DNA from: Synergistaceae bacterium UBA4088
GTDB lineage: Bacteria > Synergistota > Synergistia > Synergistales > Thermovirgaceae
NCBI GenBank assembly: GCA_002382605.1
Contig: DFYG01000058.1
Span: 3,987-19,616, forward strand
DNA: 15,630 nucleotides
Reading direction: 5' to 3'
Below, piece after piece: positions 1 through 8,550 of this stretch. Numbering within the stretch: the first letter of the stretch is position 1; each line of letters starts with the position of its first letter. The translations under genes and the position numbers were made by a program. The notes below the pieces were generated by a model. The model saw only the letters and a program-made list of their open reading frames with translations. It was not told the DNA's origin and searched no databases.

Positions 1-1107
1 CAGGGGCTCATTGGCACGATCGTCTACGACGATGGCTCCGGAGTGTGCAAAGATGCAGTCCGAACAACTCCCGAAGCGCCTGATATTCAGTACATGCTGG
101 CCGAAATGCTGAAAAATGGATGCAAATCCTGTGTAATGGAAACCTCTTCACATGGAATCTCTTTTGGAAGGCTCACGGGGTGCTCCTTCGACGCGGCCGT
201 CTTTACTAATCTCACTCCGGAGCACCTTGATTTTCATGGGTCTATGGATAACTATTTCAAGGCTAAACTTCAGCTTTTTAAAGAATATATGAGAAGGGGA
301 TCCTGGCATGGCGCAGTGAATAATGACGATCAATATGGAAGGGTAGTAAAGGGACTTTTTCCGGAAAGAGTATTCTCGTTCGGCCTCGATACTTCAAGGG
401 ATCCAGATATTGCCGGAAGAATAATAAACATGGATCTTTCCGGAATAAGGCTGTCTGTTGAATACAGAAAAAGAAATATTTTTTTCGAGGTCGATCTGCC
501 TGTTACAGGTGCTTTCAATGCCAACAATGCAATTGGAGCTGCATCCGTGTCATTAGCCATGGGACTGGCCCCGGAATCCATCATTAAAGGTCTTGAGCAG
601 ATGCCACAGGTTCCTGGAAGAATGCAAAGTATCTGTTTCAGGAATGGCGTTACGGCACTTATTGACTATGCCCATACTCCTGATGCTCTTGAGAACGTTC
701 TTTCATCAATCAGGTCCTTATGTAAAGGCCAGATTTGGTGTGTTTTCGGTTCAGGTGGTGACAGATTCCAGATGAACAGGCCAATTATGGGTGAAATTGC
801 CGCAAGAATTGCAGATCATATCGTTGTGACTATGGATAATCCAAGGAGTGAAGATCCAAAGATGATTGCCGAACAGATCGTGAACGGAATTCAGACTAAG
901 GGCAAAAATATGGCCAGGGTTGATTGGAGAATAATTCTTGACCGAAATAGAGCGGTACATTTCGCGCTTGACAGTGCATCTGATGGGGACGTTGTTCTAA
1001 TAGCTGGGAAGGGACCAGAGAGGAACATCGTTTTTTCTGACAGAATAGTGCCATATAGTGACCTTGAGGCTGTTACGGAATGGTCTCGAGAAAAGGGCGT
1101 TCAATGA
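1..1107 (+). CDS. murE: UDP-MurNAc-tripeptide synthetase MurE, 5' partial
   Basis: Cytoplasmic ATP-dependent Mur ligase that adds the third stem-peptide residue to UDP-MurNAc-L-Ala-D-Glu. The frame is open from base 1 with no start, so the N-terminal domain and the ATP P-loop lie upstream; by comparison with E. coli MurE roughly 135-140 residues are missing. Visible family motifs are TTPEAPD, METSSHG, the FTNLTPEHLDFHG block, the lysine in YFKAK (nt 265-267) that is carbamylated in the family, GAFNANN, IDYAHTPDALE, FGSGGDR and DNPRSEDP (nt 835-858). DNPR is the signature of meso-DAP-adding enzymes, so DAP-type peptidoglycan is inferred. Two normally strict motifs are altered: GKGHE-x-YQ reads GKGPERNI (1006-1029), and the usual KRP after GGDR reads NRP. 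The stop overlaps the murF start as ATGA, suggesting translational coupling. Confidence 0.96.
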   Translation, partial: QGLIGTIVYDDGSGVCKDAVRTTPEAPDIQYMLAEMLKNGCKSCVMETSSHGISFGRLTGCSFDAAVFTNLTPEHLDFHGSMDNYFKAKLQLFKEYMRRGSWHGAVNNDDQYGRVVKGLFPERVFSFGLDTSRDPDIAGRIINMDLSGIRLSVEYRKRNIFFEVDLPVTGAFNANNAIGAASVSLAMGLAPESIIKGLEQMPQVPGRMQSICFRNGVTALIDYAHTPDALENVLSSIRSLCKGQIWCVFGSGGDRFQMNRPIMGEIAARIADHIVVTMDNPRSEDPKMIAEQIVNGIQTKGKNMARVDWRIILDRNRAVHFALDSASDGDVVLIAGKGPERNIVFSDRIVPYSDLEAVTEWSREKGVQ

Positions 1108-2516
1108 GCATGCCCGATAAAAGCCTTGAGAAATGGACGTTCTCCCGGGTTGCTGCATCAATTGGTGCCATAACGACAGGAAATGACATTATTTTCTCCC
1201 CTCCTATCAAGATCGACAGCAGAGAAATTTCCGGAGGGGACATATTCTGGGCTCTTCAGGGAGAACGGACAGACGGGCACGCCTTTATTGAAGAAGCCAT
1301 GGAACGCGGAGCGAAGGGACTTGTAATAAATCCTGAATCTGCCGGGGTGAGCCTCAAAAGAGTATTGCGGGAAAAAGTTCCGTCAATATTTGTCAAGGAC
1401 ACCGGTGCAGCATTGAAGGATCTTTCATTAAGGCGTCTTGAGATGCTTGATCTTGAAAACATGATAGCAATAACAGGGAGCGTCGGAAAAACAACGACAA
1501 GAGAAATGGTGCGTTCTGTTGCCGCAAGCCTTGGAAAGGTCCATTGCGCACGGAGGAGTTTCAACACCTGGATAGGATGTGCTCTGACCGTTCTGGAGGC
1601 TCCTCTCGATACACGTACTCTAATTCTGGAAATGGGCACGAATCATCCAGGAGAGATCATGGAGATGGCATCAATGTTCAAACCCCGATACGGAATAATT
1701 ACCGAGATCGGTCCCGGGCATCTTGAAGGGTTGAAGGATGAGAAAGGTGTTCTTGAGGCAAAGATGGAGCTTGCAAAGGTCGGTTCTCTCCAGTTTCTGT
1801 CTTATAATTCTGATAATGAGAATCTGTCTCGGGCTGTCCAGGACCTATCCGGGGACATCATCAGGATACCGGTGGGAAGAACGAGTCCCCTTTACCGGAT
1901 TGAGGATGATCGTTTTGATCTTGCCTCTGACGGTCCTTCACTTTCTACTGTCCTTGAAACTCCCTCAGGGAAAAGGAATCTTAAGAGCCGTCTTTTTGGC
2001 AAGCAGAACTCCTATGCTATTGCGTTTGCGATCGCTGCAGGCGATCATCTCGGGGTTTCGAAAGCAGATCAGAATGCTGCACTTGAATCCTTCAAACCAC
2101 TTCCCGGACGCGGAGGCTTTCACATATCCGGAAACGGAGTATATTTCATCGATGAAACCTACAACGCAAACCCCCTTTCGATGAGACAGGCTCTCGTTAC
2201 ACTTTCAGAAATCAAAACAGAAGGAAAGAAATGGGCTGTTCTGGGGGCTATGGGGGAGCTCGGTGATGAGAGTGACAAACTTCACGGGGATATGTTCGCC
2301 TACTTCCATCTTCTCGACGGAGTTTTCCTTTTTGGAGAACCCTGGAGCAGAGCCATGCCTGCAGGAACGCCTGGAAACTGCAGGATTTTTGATGACCTGA
2401 GCAAACTATCTGATACTCTTCTGACATCCCTCTCCCGGGGAGATCTTGTCCTCTTTAAAGGTTCGAGGTCCTTCAGGATGGAGCGTGCGATGAAGAACCT
2501 TGAGGATAAGGGATAA
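1104..2516 (+). CDS. murF: UDP-MurNAc-tripeptide:D-Ala-D-Ala ligase MurF
   Basis: Adds the D-Ala-D-Ala dipeptide to UDP-MurNAc-tripeptide, the last cytoplasmic peptide step. The 470-residue protein has the usual MurF length and three-domain layout: an N-terminal substrate domain (KIDSREISGGDIFWAL near residues 36-51), the ATP-binding P-loop TGSVGKTTT (124-132), EMGTNHPGEI, and the C-terminal DETYNANPLSM and LGAMGELG motifs. The start at 1104 is chosen because AAAAGGG lies about 6 bases upstream and the ATG forms a 4-base ATGA overlap with the murE stop. An in-frame ATG at 1080 inside murE and another at 1110 are less likely. The usual NNxIG motif reads NTWIG here, a small deviation. The stop overlaps the mraY ATG by one base (TAATG). 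Confidence 0.96.
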   Translation: MSMPDKSLEKWTFSRVAASIGAITTGNDIIFSPPIKIDSREISGGDIFWALQGERTDGHAFIEEAMERGAKGLVINPESAGVSLKRVLREKVPSIFVKDTGAALKDLSLRRLEMLDLENMIAITGSVGKTTTREMVRSVAASLGKVHCARRSFNTWIGCALTVLEAPLDTRTLILEMGTNHPGEIMEMASMFKPRYGIITEIGPGHLEGLKDEKGVLEAKMELAKVGSLQFLSYNSDNENLSRAVQDLSGDIIRIPVGRTSPLYRIEDDRFDLASDGPSLSTVLETPSGKRNLKSRLFGKQNSYAIAFAIAAGDHLGVSKADQNAALESFKPLPGRGGFHISGNGVYFIDETYNANPLSMRQALVTLSEIKTEGKKWAVLGAMGELGDESDKLHGDMFAYFHLLDGVFLFGEPWSRAMPAGTPGNCRIFDDLSKLSDTLLTSLSRGDLVLFKGSRSFRMERAMKNLEDKG

Positions 2517-3469
2517 TGACCCACTTCTTTCTGTTGTTGGTTGTAATGTTCCTTGAAGTATTGATGCAAGAACTTTGGATCCGCTTCCTCCAGAAGAGAC
2601 AGGTCTCCCAGATCCTGAAGGAATACGGGCCTCAAAGTCATATTGAAAATAAAAAGGGAACCCCGACTATGGGGGGTGTTGTTTTCCTGGTTATTGCGAT
2701 ATCTTCAGGTGCTCTTTTTTGGATGACCGGATCCTGGAGCGGGCGCGATGCATTTGCTGTACTGGGTTTTCCAATTGCAGGTGGTCTGATAGGATTGGCC
2801 GACGATCTTCTGAAGCACTCAAGAAGATCAAGCGAGGGTTTCAGGAGCCTTCAAAAACTGTTTCTCCAGTTGTCCGCAGGACTGATCTGGGCAGGATTCT
2901 ATATGGCGGACGGCAAGTTCGGTGTATTACCAGGAGTTTTCTGGGGCGGGGTACCGGGTTATTTTGCACTTGTTTTCATTCTGGTGGGCGCACTGAACGC
3001 CGTCAATATTACAGACGGCCTTGACGGGCTTGCTTCCGGTTCATGCGCGATTTCCTTTCTGGGATTTCTGGTCCTTGCGCCTGGTAATACTGCCGCTTAT
3101 GCCGGGGCGCTTATCGGACTGGGTCTTTCGGTCGGTTTTTTAAGGCATAATATCAAGCCTGCAAGGGTTTTCATGGGTGATTCCGGCTCTCATTTTCTGG
3201 GAGGTCTTCTTGTTTCAATCTGTATTTCCGGAGATCTTGCCTTTTTGATCCTGCCACTGGGATTCCTGATGGGTGTTGAAGTTGTTTCGGTCATGATCCA
3301 GATAGTAGCTATTAGAGGTTTCGGTAAAAAGGTGTTCAGGATGAGCCCCATTCATCATCACTTTGAGATGATCGGCTGGAGTGAAAATCGTGTAGTTATC
3401 AGCTTCTGGGTATTTCATCTGATCGGCTTGACCCTTTTGTCTTTGATTTTAGTGATCCTGTTTTTTTGA
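2516..3469 (+). CDS. mraY: phospho-MurNAc-pentapeptide transferase MraY
   Basis: Integral membrane enzyme that transfers phospho-MurNAc-pentapeptide from UDP to undecaprenyl phosphate, giving lipid I on the inner face of the membrane. The protein is 317 residues, slightly short for the family (about 320-360), with around ten hydrophobic segments. Diagnostic motifs are GTPTMGG (48-54), the Mg-binding aspartate pair in ADDLLK (95-100), NAVNITDGLDGLASG (161-175), FMGDSGSHFLGG (219-230) and the histidine triad in SPIHHHFE (277-284). It starts one base inside the murF stop, with GAGGATAAGGG just upstream, so it is probably coupled to murF. The stop at 3467-3469 is followed by a 16-base gap to the chosen murD start. 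The assignment is secure. Confidence 0.96.
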   Translation: MTHFFLLLVVMFLEVLMQELWIRFLQKRQVSQILKEYGPQSHIENKKGTPTMGGVVFLVIAISSGALFWMTGSWSGRDAFAVLGFPIAGGLIGLADDLLKHSRRSSEGFRSLQKLFLQLSAGLIWAGFYMADGKFGVLPGVFWGGVPGYFALVFILVGALNAVNITDGLDGLASGSCAISFLGFLVLAPGNTAAYAGALIGLGLSVGFLRHNIKPARVFMGDSGSHFLGGLLVSICISGDLAFLILPLGFLMGVEVVSVMIQIVAIRGFGKKVFRMSPIHHHFEMIGWSENRVVISFWVFHLIGLTLLSLILVILFF

Positions 3470-3473
3470 TTCC

Positions 3474-3478
3474 GGGGG
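3474..3478 (+). promoter_or_regulatory. Ribosome binding site of murD
   Basis: GGGGG lies seven bases upstream of the ATG at 3486 and one base from the ATG at 3480. The spacing is what selects the second ATG as the murD start; the difference is two residues. Confidence 0.55.
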
Positions 3479-3485
3479 AATGAGA

Positions 3486-4889
3486 ATGTCTGGAGTTAAG
3501 TCAGAAAACGGTTTTCCTCACAATAAGGCATGTACCGTTACCGTTGTAGGAGCTGGAATCAGCGGGCGGTCTCTGGCTGTTCTTGCAAGAAAACTTGGAT
3601 ATTCCGTTTTCGTTACGGAAATCCGCGAGATAGATGAATACACCCGCTCTGTATTTAAAAAGAACGGAATTCTTTTTGAATCGGGCGGGCACTCCGCAAG
3701 GATGATCGAATGTGACAATATGATTTTGAGTTCAGGAGTTTCGCCACATTCTGATCCTGTCGTGCTTGCCTCAAAAAACAAGATCCCCATACTTGGCGAG
3801 CTGGATTTTGTCGGTCCGCTTCTCAAGGGAGATATTATCGGGATAACAGGTAGTAATGGCAAGACGACCACAACCCTGCTTACCGGCCATTTATTCGTAA
3901 ACGCCGGATTCAGGACTGGCATTGCAGGAAACGTCGGAAGTCCTCTAGCTGAGCATGCCGGAATTGAACACGATGTAATTGTTGCCGAATTGAGCAGTTT
4001 CCAGCTTTTCTGGGCCCGAAGATTTCGATTGGATCTTGCTGTCATTACGAATATCGAACCTGATCATATCGACTGGCACGGTTCTTTTGAAGAATATTAC
4101 CGATCCAAGAAGAAGATCCTGGAACTACTGCCACAGAACGGGGAAGCGATATGCCAGTTCAGGGACCTTTCGAAGCTGTTTCCTTTTGGATCCGAAAGGA
4201 TCATGGCAATTCCTCTCCTGTGGGGCAGAAAAAATAGCAGCACGGCGGATAAGGCAATATTGATGGATGAGGATCAAGCCGTATTGGCGGAAGGAGCTAA
4301 AGCGGTGAAACTGTTCGAGTATGCCGATATACCTCTACTGGGAAGACATAACCTGGAAAATGCGGCGATGTCGGTCGCTGCCTTTTCTCTTCTTGACGGA
4401 AATATCCGATCAGTGAAGCCATCCCTTGCCTCCTTCAAGGCTCCTTCCCACAGGTGTGAGCTCATTGCAGTGATAGACGGTGTTTCCTACATCAATGACT
4501 CAAAGGGCACAAATGTCGCGGCTACAGTGACCGCTCTTTCTTCACTCACAGGAAGCAAAGTCGTTATCCTTGGCGGAAAAGGAAAGGGAGAGGATTATAC
4601 CTTACTGGCCTCTGCTGTATCGAAAGAAGCTGTTGGAGCCGTGTTGATCGGGGAGGAGAGATACAGAATCCGGGACGCACTTGAAGAAGCCGGTTTTAAA
4701 GCTTTCAGGGAAGCTCAAACGATGAAGGAAGCAGTTGGAATTGCAAAAGAAATGGCAAAGAGGGGAGATGTAGTCCTGCTGTCGCCGGCCTGCACAAGTT
4801 GGGACATGTACGCAAACTACAGGGAACGGGGAGAAGATTTCAAGAGATCAGTGGAAGCTTTCAGGAGCGGAGACAATGACGCAGGATAG
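3486..4889 (+). CDS. murD: UDP-MurNAc-L-Ala:D-Glu ligase MurD
   Basis: Cytoplasmic Mur ligase that adds D-glutamate to UDP-MurNAc-L-Ala. The 467-residue protein shows an N-terminal Rossmann-like segment VVGAGISGRSLA (about 20-31), the P-loop TGSNGKTTTT (121-130), AELSSFQL (167-174), NIEPDHIDWHGS (189-200) followed by the SKKK region with the expected carbamylated lysine, INDSKGTN and, near the C terminus, LSPACTSWDMYANYRERG. The last motif is usually ACASFDQF-like; Trp replaces Phe. The start at 3486 is preferred over the ATG at 3480: GGGGG at 3474-3478 sits 7 bases before 3486 but only one base before 3480. The gene overlaps ftsW by 14 bases. Confidence 0.96.
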   Translation: MSGVKSENGFPHNKACTVTVVGAGISGRSLAVLARKLGYSVFVTEIREIDEYTRSVFKKNGILFESGGHSARMIECDNMILSSGVSPHSDPVVLASKNKIPILGELDFVGPLLKGDIIGITGSNGKTTTTLLTGHLFVNAGFRTGIAGNVGSPLAEHAGIEHDVIVAELSSFQLFWARRFRLDLAVITNIEPDHIDWHGSFEEYYRSKKKILELLPQNGEAICQFRDLSKLFPFGSERIMAIPLLWGRKNSSTADKAILMDEDQAVLAEGAKAVKLFEYADIPLLGRHNLENAAMSVAAFSLLDGNIRSVKPSLASFKAPSHRCELIAVIDGVSYINDSKGTNVAATVTALSSLTGSKVVILGGKGKGEDYTLLASAVSKEAVGAVLIGEERYRIRDALEEAGFKAFREAQTMKEAVGIAKEMAKRGDVVLLSPACTSWDMYANYRERGEDFKRSVEAFRSGDNDAG

Positions 4890-5997
4890 TGAAAGGATCC
4901 CTGGCATGAGACAAAATACATCATGGGGACTGGCGATCCAGTCAAGCTGGGCCATCCCCCTGGTTCTTTCATGTTTGGGCATCCTGATGATATCTTCTGT
5001 TACCGCCCAGCTCACAATATCTCAGGAAAGAACGCCGTTCTTCTATGGCCTGAGACAGATCAAGTGGCTGGTTATTGGCCTTGGGGCGATGATAATATGC
5101 ACTCTTCCGTCTCTTCGGTTCTGGGAGAAATGGAGTGGAGTGATATGGTTCGGAGCGCTCTTTCTCATGATATTGACGCTCCTCCCCGGAATCGGCAGAT
5201 TTGCCGGAGGTTCAAGCAGGTGGGTCCGTTTAGGCCCCTTTTCTGTGCAGGCCTCGGAAGTCATGCTTCTTGCTTTTGCGATCCATCTTTCGAAAAAGCT
5301 GAAAGAGCCTGGACTAAACAGAAAAATGGCAATGGCCAGAGTCCTTCTTCTTTTTGGATTTTCTGCATGGCCTTTCCTTTTTCAACCGGACCTTGGAGGG
5401 GCCATTATCCTTTTCGCTCTGGCTATGGGGATATATGTTCAGGTTTTCGGTTGGATGCTGCCACTGTTCACAGGAGCCGCCGCTGCATTAGTTCTTTTTT
5501 TCCCGGTAGTACTTCTGAGTAAATACAGGCTTGAAAGGATCTTTACATTTTTAAACCCCTGGAGTGACCCTCTTGGGAGCGGTTTCCAGACGATCCAGGG
5601 TTTTGTAGCTTTTGCAAACGGGGGCATTTTCGGCGTTGGAATTGGACACGGTCTGCAAAAACTGCAGTACCTTCCTGCGGCCCATACCGACTTTATTTTT
5701 GCTGTGATCGGCGAAGAACTTGGGATCGTAGGTACTTTTTCCGTTGTCCTCCTTTTCGGAGCGTTTCTGGTTTTGCAATATCTTTCCTACATCTCTTTGA
5801 AAGATGGACTTGAAGCAACTCTTGTCTGGGCTTTAACTCTTACGATCTTCATACCGTTCCTTGTCAACATCGGGGGAGTTCTAAGACTTATGCCGCTGAC
5901 AGGAGTTTCTCTTCCATTCGTAAGTTACGGTGGGAGTTCGCTCGTTCTGAACTGGTGCAAGGTCGGCATCCTGATCCGTTTGATGAGAAAAAATTGA
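4876..5997 (+). CDS. ftsW: SEDS-family septal peptidoglycan polymerase FtsW
   Basis: Polytopic membrane glycosyltransferase that polymerises lipid II at the septum together with a class B PBP. The 373-residue protein has about ten hydrophobic segments, beginning near residue 25. SEDS hallmarks in order are GGSSRWVRLGPFSVQASE (111-128), QPDLGGA (170-176), RLERIFTFLNPWSDP (218-232), QGFVAFANGGIFGVGIG (241-257), HTDFIFAVIGEELG (270-283, containing the conserved loop aspartate) and PLTGVSLPFVSYGGSS (340-355). FtsW rather than RodA is chosen from its dcw position between murD and murG. The start at 4876 has AGGAG at 4863-4867, 8 bases upstream; an ATG at 4906 with AAAGGA upstream is a possible shorter start. 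The start lies within the last 14 bases of murD. Confidence 0.95.
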   Translation: MTQDSERIPGMRQNTSWGLAIQSSWAIPLVLSCLGILMISSVTAQLTISQERTPFFYGLRQIKWLVIGLGAMIICTLPSLRFWEKWSGVIWFGALFLMILTLLPGIGRFAGGSSRWVRLGPFSVQASEVMLLAFAIHLSKKLKEPGLNRKMAMARVLLLFGFSAWPFLFQPDLGGAIILFALAMGIYVQVFGWMLPLFTGAAAALVLFFPVVLLSKYRLERIFTFLNPWSDPLGSGFQTIQGFVAFANGGIFGVGIGHGLQKLQYLPAAHTDFIFAVIGEELGIVGTFSVVLLFGAFLVLQYLSYISLKDGLEATLVWALTLTIFIPFLVNIGGVLRLMPLTGVSLPFVSYGGSSLVLNWCKVGILIRLMRKN

Positions 5998-6013
5998 TGA
6001 TGAAGAAAACAGT

Positions 6014-7108
6014 ATGGGGGAGTTGCAGGCCTTGAAGATACTGCTTGCCGCTGGAGGTACCGGAGGACATATCTGGCCCTCCATATCTTTCGCGAACTGG
6101 GTCCTCGAAAAACAGCCTGATGCGGAGGTCCGGTTTGTCTGTGGGAACAGGCCGATCGAAAAATCCATGTTCTCACATGCTGGAATAGAACCCGTCGTTC
6201 TCCCAATGGAGGGTTCTCCTCTTTGGGGTTCCTTCCGGAAAAGAGCCGAAAGATGGAAGGGGCTGCTGAGGTCCATTTATATTTCCAGAAAGATTTTGAA
6301 GGAATGGAAACCTGATGTATGTATAGCTTTTGGGGGATATCTTTCATTACCGGTGATCCTGGCTTCAAAAATGGCCCGAACTCCGGTGTTACTTCATGAA
6401 CAGAACGCACGGGCAGGAAGGGTGACACGAATTGCTGTCAGGCTGGGAATACCTATCCTTTCAGGGTGGGAAAGATGCCTTCCGCTTTCAAGCAATGAAT
6501 TTTCCCACGTGGGAGTACCGGTCAGAAGGATGATTTGTTTACCCCCAGAGGAAGCATGGAAAAGGCTGGGTTTCAAAATTCCTGTTCCCCCCAAGCCGAT
6601 AATCCTTGTCCTCGGTGGATCTCTTGGAAGTGACCCTCTTGCTGGACTTTTCAAGAGTGCATGTTCCATGAAGCCTTTTGCGGGTTGGAGCATTCTTCTT
6701 TTAGGAACCGGGACGCAAATAGTTCAAGAGACCCCCAATCTCTGGATCCTCCCAAGGGAGTGGGACATTGGCCTCCTTTATTCTCTCTCTGATGTTGCTG
6801 TCGCAAGGGGAGGCTCTTCAACACTTGCCGAACTTATTGTTTTTGGGCTTCCTTCTGTCATAATCCCCTGGAGAGAAGCCGCTGATGATCATCAGATGGA
6901 AAATGCGATGGTATTCAGTGAAATGGGGCACGGTTCCATTTGGGAAATTGATAACGGAGTTCTTCAAAACCTCGGCTTCATGATAGACTATGAACAAAAG
7001 AGGGCCCGACTCGGCCACAACAGTTCTTGCCCGAAAAAAAACAGCGATGTTTGTGAAAAACTCTGGGAACATGTCTTACAAAACGCCGAAGGGAGAGGTC
7101 ACAAATGA
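6014..7108 (+). CDS. murG: lipid II-forming GlcNAc transferase MurG
   Basis: Peripheral inner-membrane GT28 glycosyltransferase that adds GlcNAc from UDP-GlcNAc to lipid I, making lipid II. The 364-residue protein carries the N-terminal glycine-rich loop LAAGGTGGHIWPS (11-23), FGGYLSLP (106-113), LLHEQNARAG (126-135), HVGVPVRR, the second-domain loop LVLGGSLGSDPL (198-209) and the UDP-GlcNAc-binding block ARGGSSTLAELI to EAADDHQMENA (264-298). The ATG at 6014 is listed because it is the only in-frame ATG ahead of the conserved loop, but its ribosome site is poor. A TTG at 6032 has GGGGGAG 9 bases upstream and would give the family-typical start (M)KILLAAGGTGGH. The stop overlaps murC as ATGA. 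Confidence 0.95.
   Translation: MGELQALKILLAAGGTGGHIWPSISFANWVLEKQPDAEVRFVCGNRPIEKSMFSHAGIEPVVLPMEGSPLWGSFRKRAERWKGLLRSIYISRKILKEWKPDVCIAFGGYLSLPVILASKMARTPVLLHEQNARAGRVTRIAVRLGIPILSGWERCLPLSSNEFSHVGVPVRRMICLPPEEAWKRLGFKIPVPPKPIILVLGGSLGSDPLAGLFKSACSMKPFAGWSILLLGTGTQIVQETPNLWILPREWDIGLLYSLSDVAVARGGSSTLAELIVFGLPSVIIPWREAADDHQMENAMVFSEMGHGSIWEIDNGVLQNLGFMIDYEQKRARLGHNSSCPKKNSDVCEKLWEHVLQNAEGRGHK
6016..6022 (+). promoter_or_regulatory. Possible ribosome binding site for a TTG start of murG
   Basis: GGGGGAG lies nine bases before the TTG at 6032, whereas the ATG at 6014 has only a weak GAAGA-like site upstream. If used, MurG would be six residues shorter and begin right at the conserved glycine-rich loop. 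Confidence 0.4.
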
Positions 7109-8550
7109 ATGACTTCGCTGGCCGGATCGAAAACCTCAAAAATATCCATCTTATGGGAATCGGCGGAGCCGGGATGAGCGGATTGGCTCTCCTTCTGCGT
7201 CAAATCGGGATGAATGTCAGCGGATGTGATGTATCACATACCTATTACATACACAAGATAGCCCCCATCGGAATAGATTTTGTTCTGGGGCACGATAAAA
7301 GTCACCTGGAGAGATTCAATACTGAAGCGATCGTCTACAGCAGCGCGATCCCCCCGGAAACCGAAGAACTCCTTGAAGCTCAAAGGCGCGGTATTCCGGC
7401 CTTCAAAAGGGCTGAGGTATTGAGCTGGCTCTTCAATATGAAAAAGGGCATAGGCATTGCAGGGACTCACGGCAAGACCACAACAGCCTCAATGTTAGGA
7501 CTGATTCTTGAAAACGCGGGGTTGGACCCGACAGTAGCTATCGGAGGAGAGCTCTCCGACACAGGGGGTAACGCCAAGCTGGGATCGGGTGCCCATATGG
7601 TGGCCGAACTTGACGAAAGTGACGGATCCTTCGAACTCTTCAGATCACAGGTGGCGATAGTAACAAATGCCGACTGGGACCATGTAGACTATTATCCCAA
7701 TTTCGGTTCTGTTTTAATGGCCTACGAAAGATTCCTGTCGAACCGGGAATCAGATGGAACGGCAATTATTTGTGGAGAGGACAAGGGCCTCTCCATGCTC
7801 CTTCAAGGGAGGATCAAAGGAAAGTACACAACTTACGGCTGGGGTTTGAAATGGGGTTGGGGAGCCCAGAATGTCAGGCATAATCCGGGAGGCGGGGTTA
7901 CCTATACGGTTTCCAGAGATGGACTTCCCGTATGCGACATTGTGTTGCAGGTTTCAGGGGAACATAATGTTCTTAATTCCCTTGCTGCCTGCGCTGCCGC
8001 AAATGCCATTGGTATCCCGGTTGAAGTATCATCCCAGGCGCTCAGGATATTCAAGGGAGCCAAGAGGCGCCTCCAGCACATGGGTTCAATTTCCGGCATA
8101 AAAGTCGAGGTTTTTGATGATTACGGCCACCATCCAAGGGAGATCTCCGCTACCCTTAACACACTAAAAAAAATTTTTCCGGAAAGGCGCCTTATGGCGG
8201 TCTTCCAGCCTCATCGCTTTACCCGGACGGCAGCAATGTATAAAGAGTTTGCCGATGTTCTTTCGCTGGCGGACGGTATTTTCCTTCTTCCGATATTCCC
8301 CGCAGATGAAATTCCAATTGAGGGAATATCTTCGAACCTTATCGGTGATCTGGTCGTTCAAAAAGGGCATGGATCCTATGATTTCTGCAGTGACATGGAT
8401 GAAGTTGTTAACAAAGTTTGCTCTTCTGTCAGAGAAGGCGATGTAATAACAACAATCGGAGCCGGAGACGTATGCATGGTCAGCGAAAAAATCCTCCAGC
8501 GCCTTGAAAGGAAAGGCGTTCCACACGGTGCGGTGGCTGTCAAGGCTTAG
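7105..8550 (+). CDS. murC: UDP-MurNAc:L-alanine ligase MurC
   Basis: First Mur ligase of the cytoplasmic pathway, adding L-Ala to UDP-MurNAc. The 481-residue protein has the usual length. It shows the N-terminal nucleotide-sugar domain HLMGIGGAGMSGLA (15-28), the P-loop AGTHGKTTTASM (119-130), ELDESDGSFELF (family usually EADESDGSF), NADWDHVDYYPNF, then the C-terminal DDYGHHPREI and FQPHRFTRT motifs that separate MurC from MurD, MurE and MurF. A GGGAGAGGTC ribosome site precedes the ATG, which overlaps the murG stop by 4 bases. Its 3' end overlaps the murB start, so murG-murC-murB are probably translationally coupled. Confidence 0.96.
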   Translation: MNDFAGRIENLKNIHLMGIGGAGMSGLALLLRQIGMNVSGCDVSHTYYIHKIAPIGIDFVLGHDKSHLERFNTEAIVYSSAIPPETEELLEAQRRGIPAFKRAEVLSWLFNMKKGIGIAGTHGKTTTASMLGLILENAGLDPTVAIGGELSDTGGNAKLGSGAHMVAELDESDGSFELFRSQVAIVTNADWDHVDYYPNFGSVLMAYERFLSNRESDGTAIICGEDKGLSMLLQGRIKGKYTTYGWGLKWGWGAQNVRHNPGGGVTYTVSRDGLPVCDIVLQVSGEHNVLNSLAACAAANAIGIPVEVSSQALRIFKGAKRRLQHMGSISGIKVEVFDDYGHHPREISATLNTLKKIFPERRLMAVFQPHRFTRTAAMYKEFADVLSLADGIFLLPIFPADEIPIEGISSNLIGDLVVQKGHGSYDFCSDMDEVVNKVCSSVREGDVITTIGAGDVCMVSEKILQRLERKGVPHGAVAVKA

